DNA of 64,000 nt, from assembly GCF_000762845.2 (NCBI RefSeq), contig NZ_JRMQ02000010.1, positions 1 through 64,000 on the forward strand, read 5' to 3'. Below are positions 63,481-64,000 of the stretch, piece after piece (positions within the stretch are counted from its first letter, which is position 1; every line of letters begins with the position of its first letter). The notes under the pieces are model-generated. The model saw nothing but the letters and a program-made list of their open reading frames with translations. It made no database searches and was not told the DNA's origin. Source of the stretch: Helicobacter japonicus (lineage in GTDB: Bacteria; Campylobacterota; Campylobacteria; Campylobacterales; Helicobacteraceae). Both the position numbers and the translations under genes were made by a program.

Positions 63481-64000
63481 TAGGATTTAGCCTCATCTAT
63501 ATATTTTTTTATGACGCGTAACTTACACATATAGAATCTTTTAACATTACCCTCCTGCACCCAGCCTAACCATTTTCTTTTTGCCCTAAATTTAAAAAAT
63601 ACTAAAGGCACTTCTTTTATTTTAAGATTCTGTTGTGTTTTTATACAAGCAATCCATACATTGAATAATCGTTCTGCCAAAAATCCAAAAATTCTCGCTT
63701 GATAAGTATCATAATTTTTATAGGCACTCAAAGGCTCAATAGCAAATAAAATATCAAAAATCCACTTGCAATACTCAAAATATAAATACTTTTTCATAAT
63801 ATACATATTTGCTATATACCAAAACATAGGCTTTTTATTGAGTGTGTCTAATGCAATATCATACATTAATGGATATTTTGACTTAATATACTCTAAGGCT
63901 AAATCCATATCTTTTATATAATGCACCTCATCATATAACTCATATAGCGATAAATGCTGTGCTCTCTGCTTATTATCGTGGTCAATAACCAAAGTTGGAA
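63480..64000 (-). CDS. DUF4422 glycosyltransferase, C-terminal part
   Basis: The frame runs open to the end of the window, so the N-terminus lies outside; the TTG at 63992 is internal. The visible ~173 residues show the DUF4422 pattern: LYELYDEVHYIKDMDLALEYIKSKYP, then NMYIMKKYLYFEYCKWIFDILF and ARIFGFLAERLFNVWI. Proteins with this domain act in polysaccharide or capsule assembly. It overlaps waaL by one base (TAATG). The last ~20 residues are basic. Confidence 0.75.
   Translation of the reverse strand, partial: PTLVIDHDNKQRAQHLSLYELYDEVHYIKDMDLALEYIKSKYPLMYDIALDTLNKKPMFWYIANMYIMKKYLYFEYCKWIFDILFAIEPLSAYKNYDTYQARIFGFLAERLFNVWIACIKTQQNLKIKEVPLVFFKFRAKRKWLGWVQEGNVKRFYMCKLRVIKKYIDEAKS

Noticed and set aside
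1-64000. CRISPR array, insertion sequence or prophage
   Set aside because: No regularly spaced repeats, no transposase or phage gene, and no integrase near the tRNA-Ala.

Overview
The window reads as part of a low-GC (roughly 36%) Campylobacterota chromosome, most likely an enterohepatic Helicobacter close to H. hepaticus. The grounds are local gene orders that I recall from H. pylori (nhaA-yajC-secD-secF, gyrA-HP0702-flgR, pyrD-protease-dapA-SDR, arsR-arsS-hemB-yebC, nuoA-N followed by pflA) combined with purine biosynthesis genes (purC, purS, purQ) that H. pylori lacks but Campylobacter has in the order ctpA-purC-purS-purQ-x-plsC. Species assignment is inference from memory of these orders; no database was searched.

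Layout. 1-1291: end of an MBOAT O-acyltransferase and its SGNH-like partner. 1396-10534 (+): two tandem NhaA antiporters, the yajC-secD-secF export genes, a small membrane protein and two lipoproteins of unknown function. 10638-16392 (-): two Sel1-like repeat proteins, then flgR, a small exported protein and gyrA. 16528-18725 (+): a LysE/RhtB exporter and an alanine/glycine:Na+ symporter, separated by two AT-rich palindromes. 18750-27388 (-): a TPR glycosyltransferase-like protein, an outer-membrane protein with its own terminator and promoter, then the run pyrD-M16 peptidase-dapA-SDR-lnt. 27468-33475 (-): ctpA-purC-purS-purQ-SH3 protein-plsC-tRNA-Ala, preceded by a protease-fold protein that seems to lack its catalytic residues. 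33580-37194 (+): cyclophilin, MFS transporter, TtcA-like tRNA thiolase and two small proteins, the second CiaD-like. 37195-37691 is the only gene-free gap over 300 bases. It holds a probable structured RNA and the arsR leader. 37692-41444 (+): arsR-arsS-hemB-yebC. 41572-55399 (+): the complete 14-gene complex I operon with the epsilon-type replacements for NuoE and NuoF. 55431-58603 (+): pflA (flagellar motor) and a MoeB/ThiF adenylyltransferase. 58646-64000 (-): a polysaccharide/LPS cluster (DUF4422 glycosyltransferase, O-antigen ligase, two GT2 glycosyltransferases, UDP-galactopyranose mutase).

The genes are mostly housekeeping. The points that stand out are: a 13-base G tract near the end of a glycosyltransferase, which decides whether its stop codon abuts the next gene's start; a 9-base G tract inside the alanine symporter gene; a roughly 165-residue Lys/Arg-rich tail with RGRK motifs on dihydroorotate dehydrogenase; a structured intergenic RNA candidate upstream of arsR; two operator-like palindromes; and strong over-representation of the heptamer AGATTCT/AGAATCT. 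I saw no CRISPR array, insertion sequence, prophage or rRNA.
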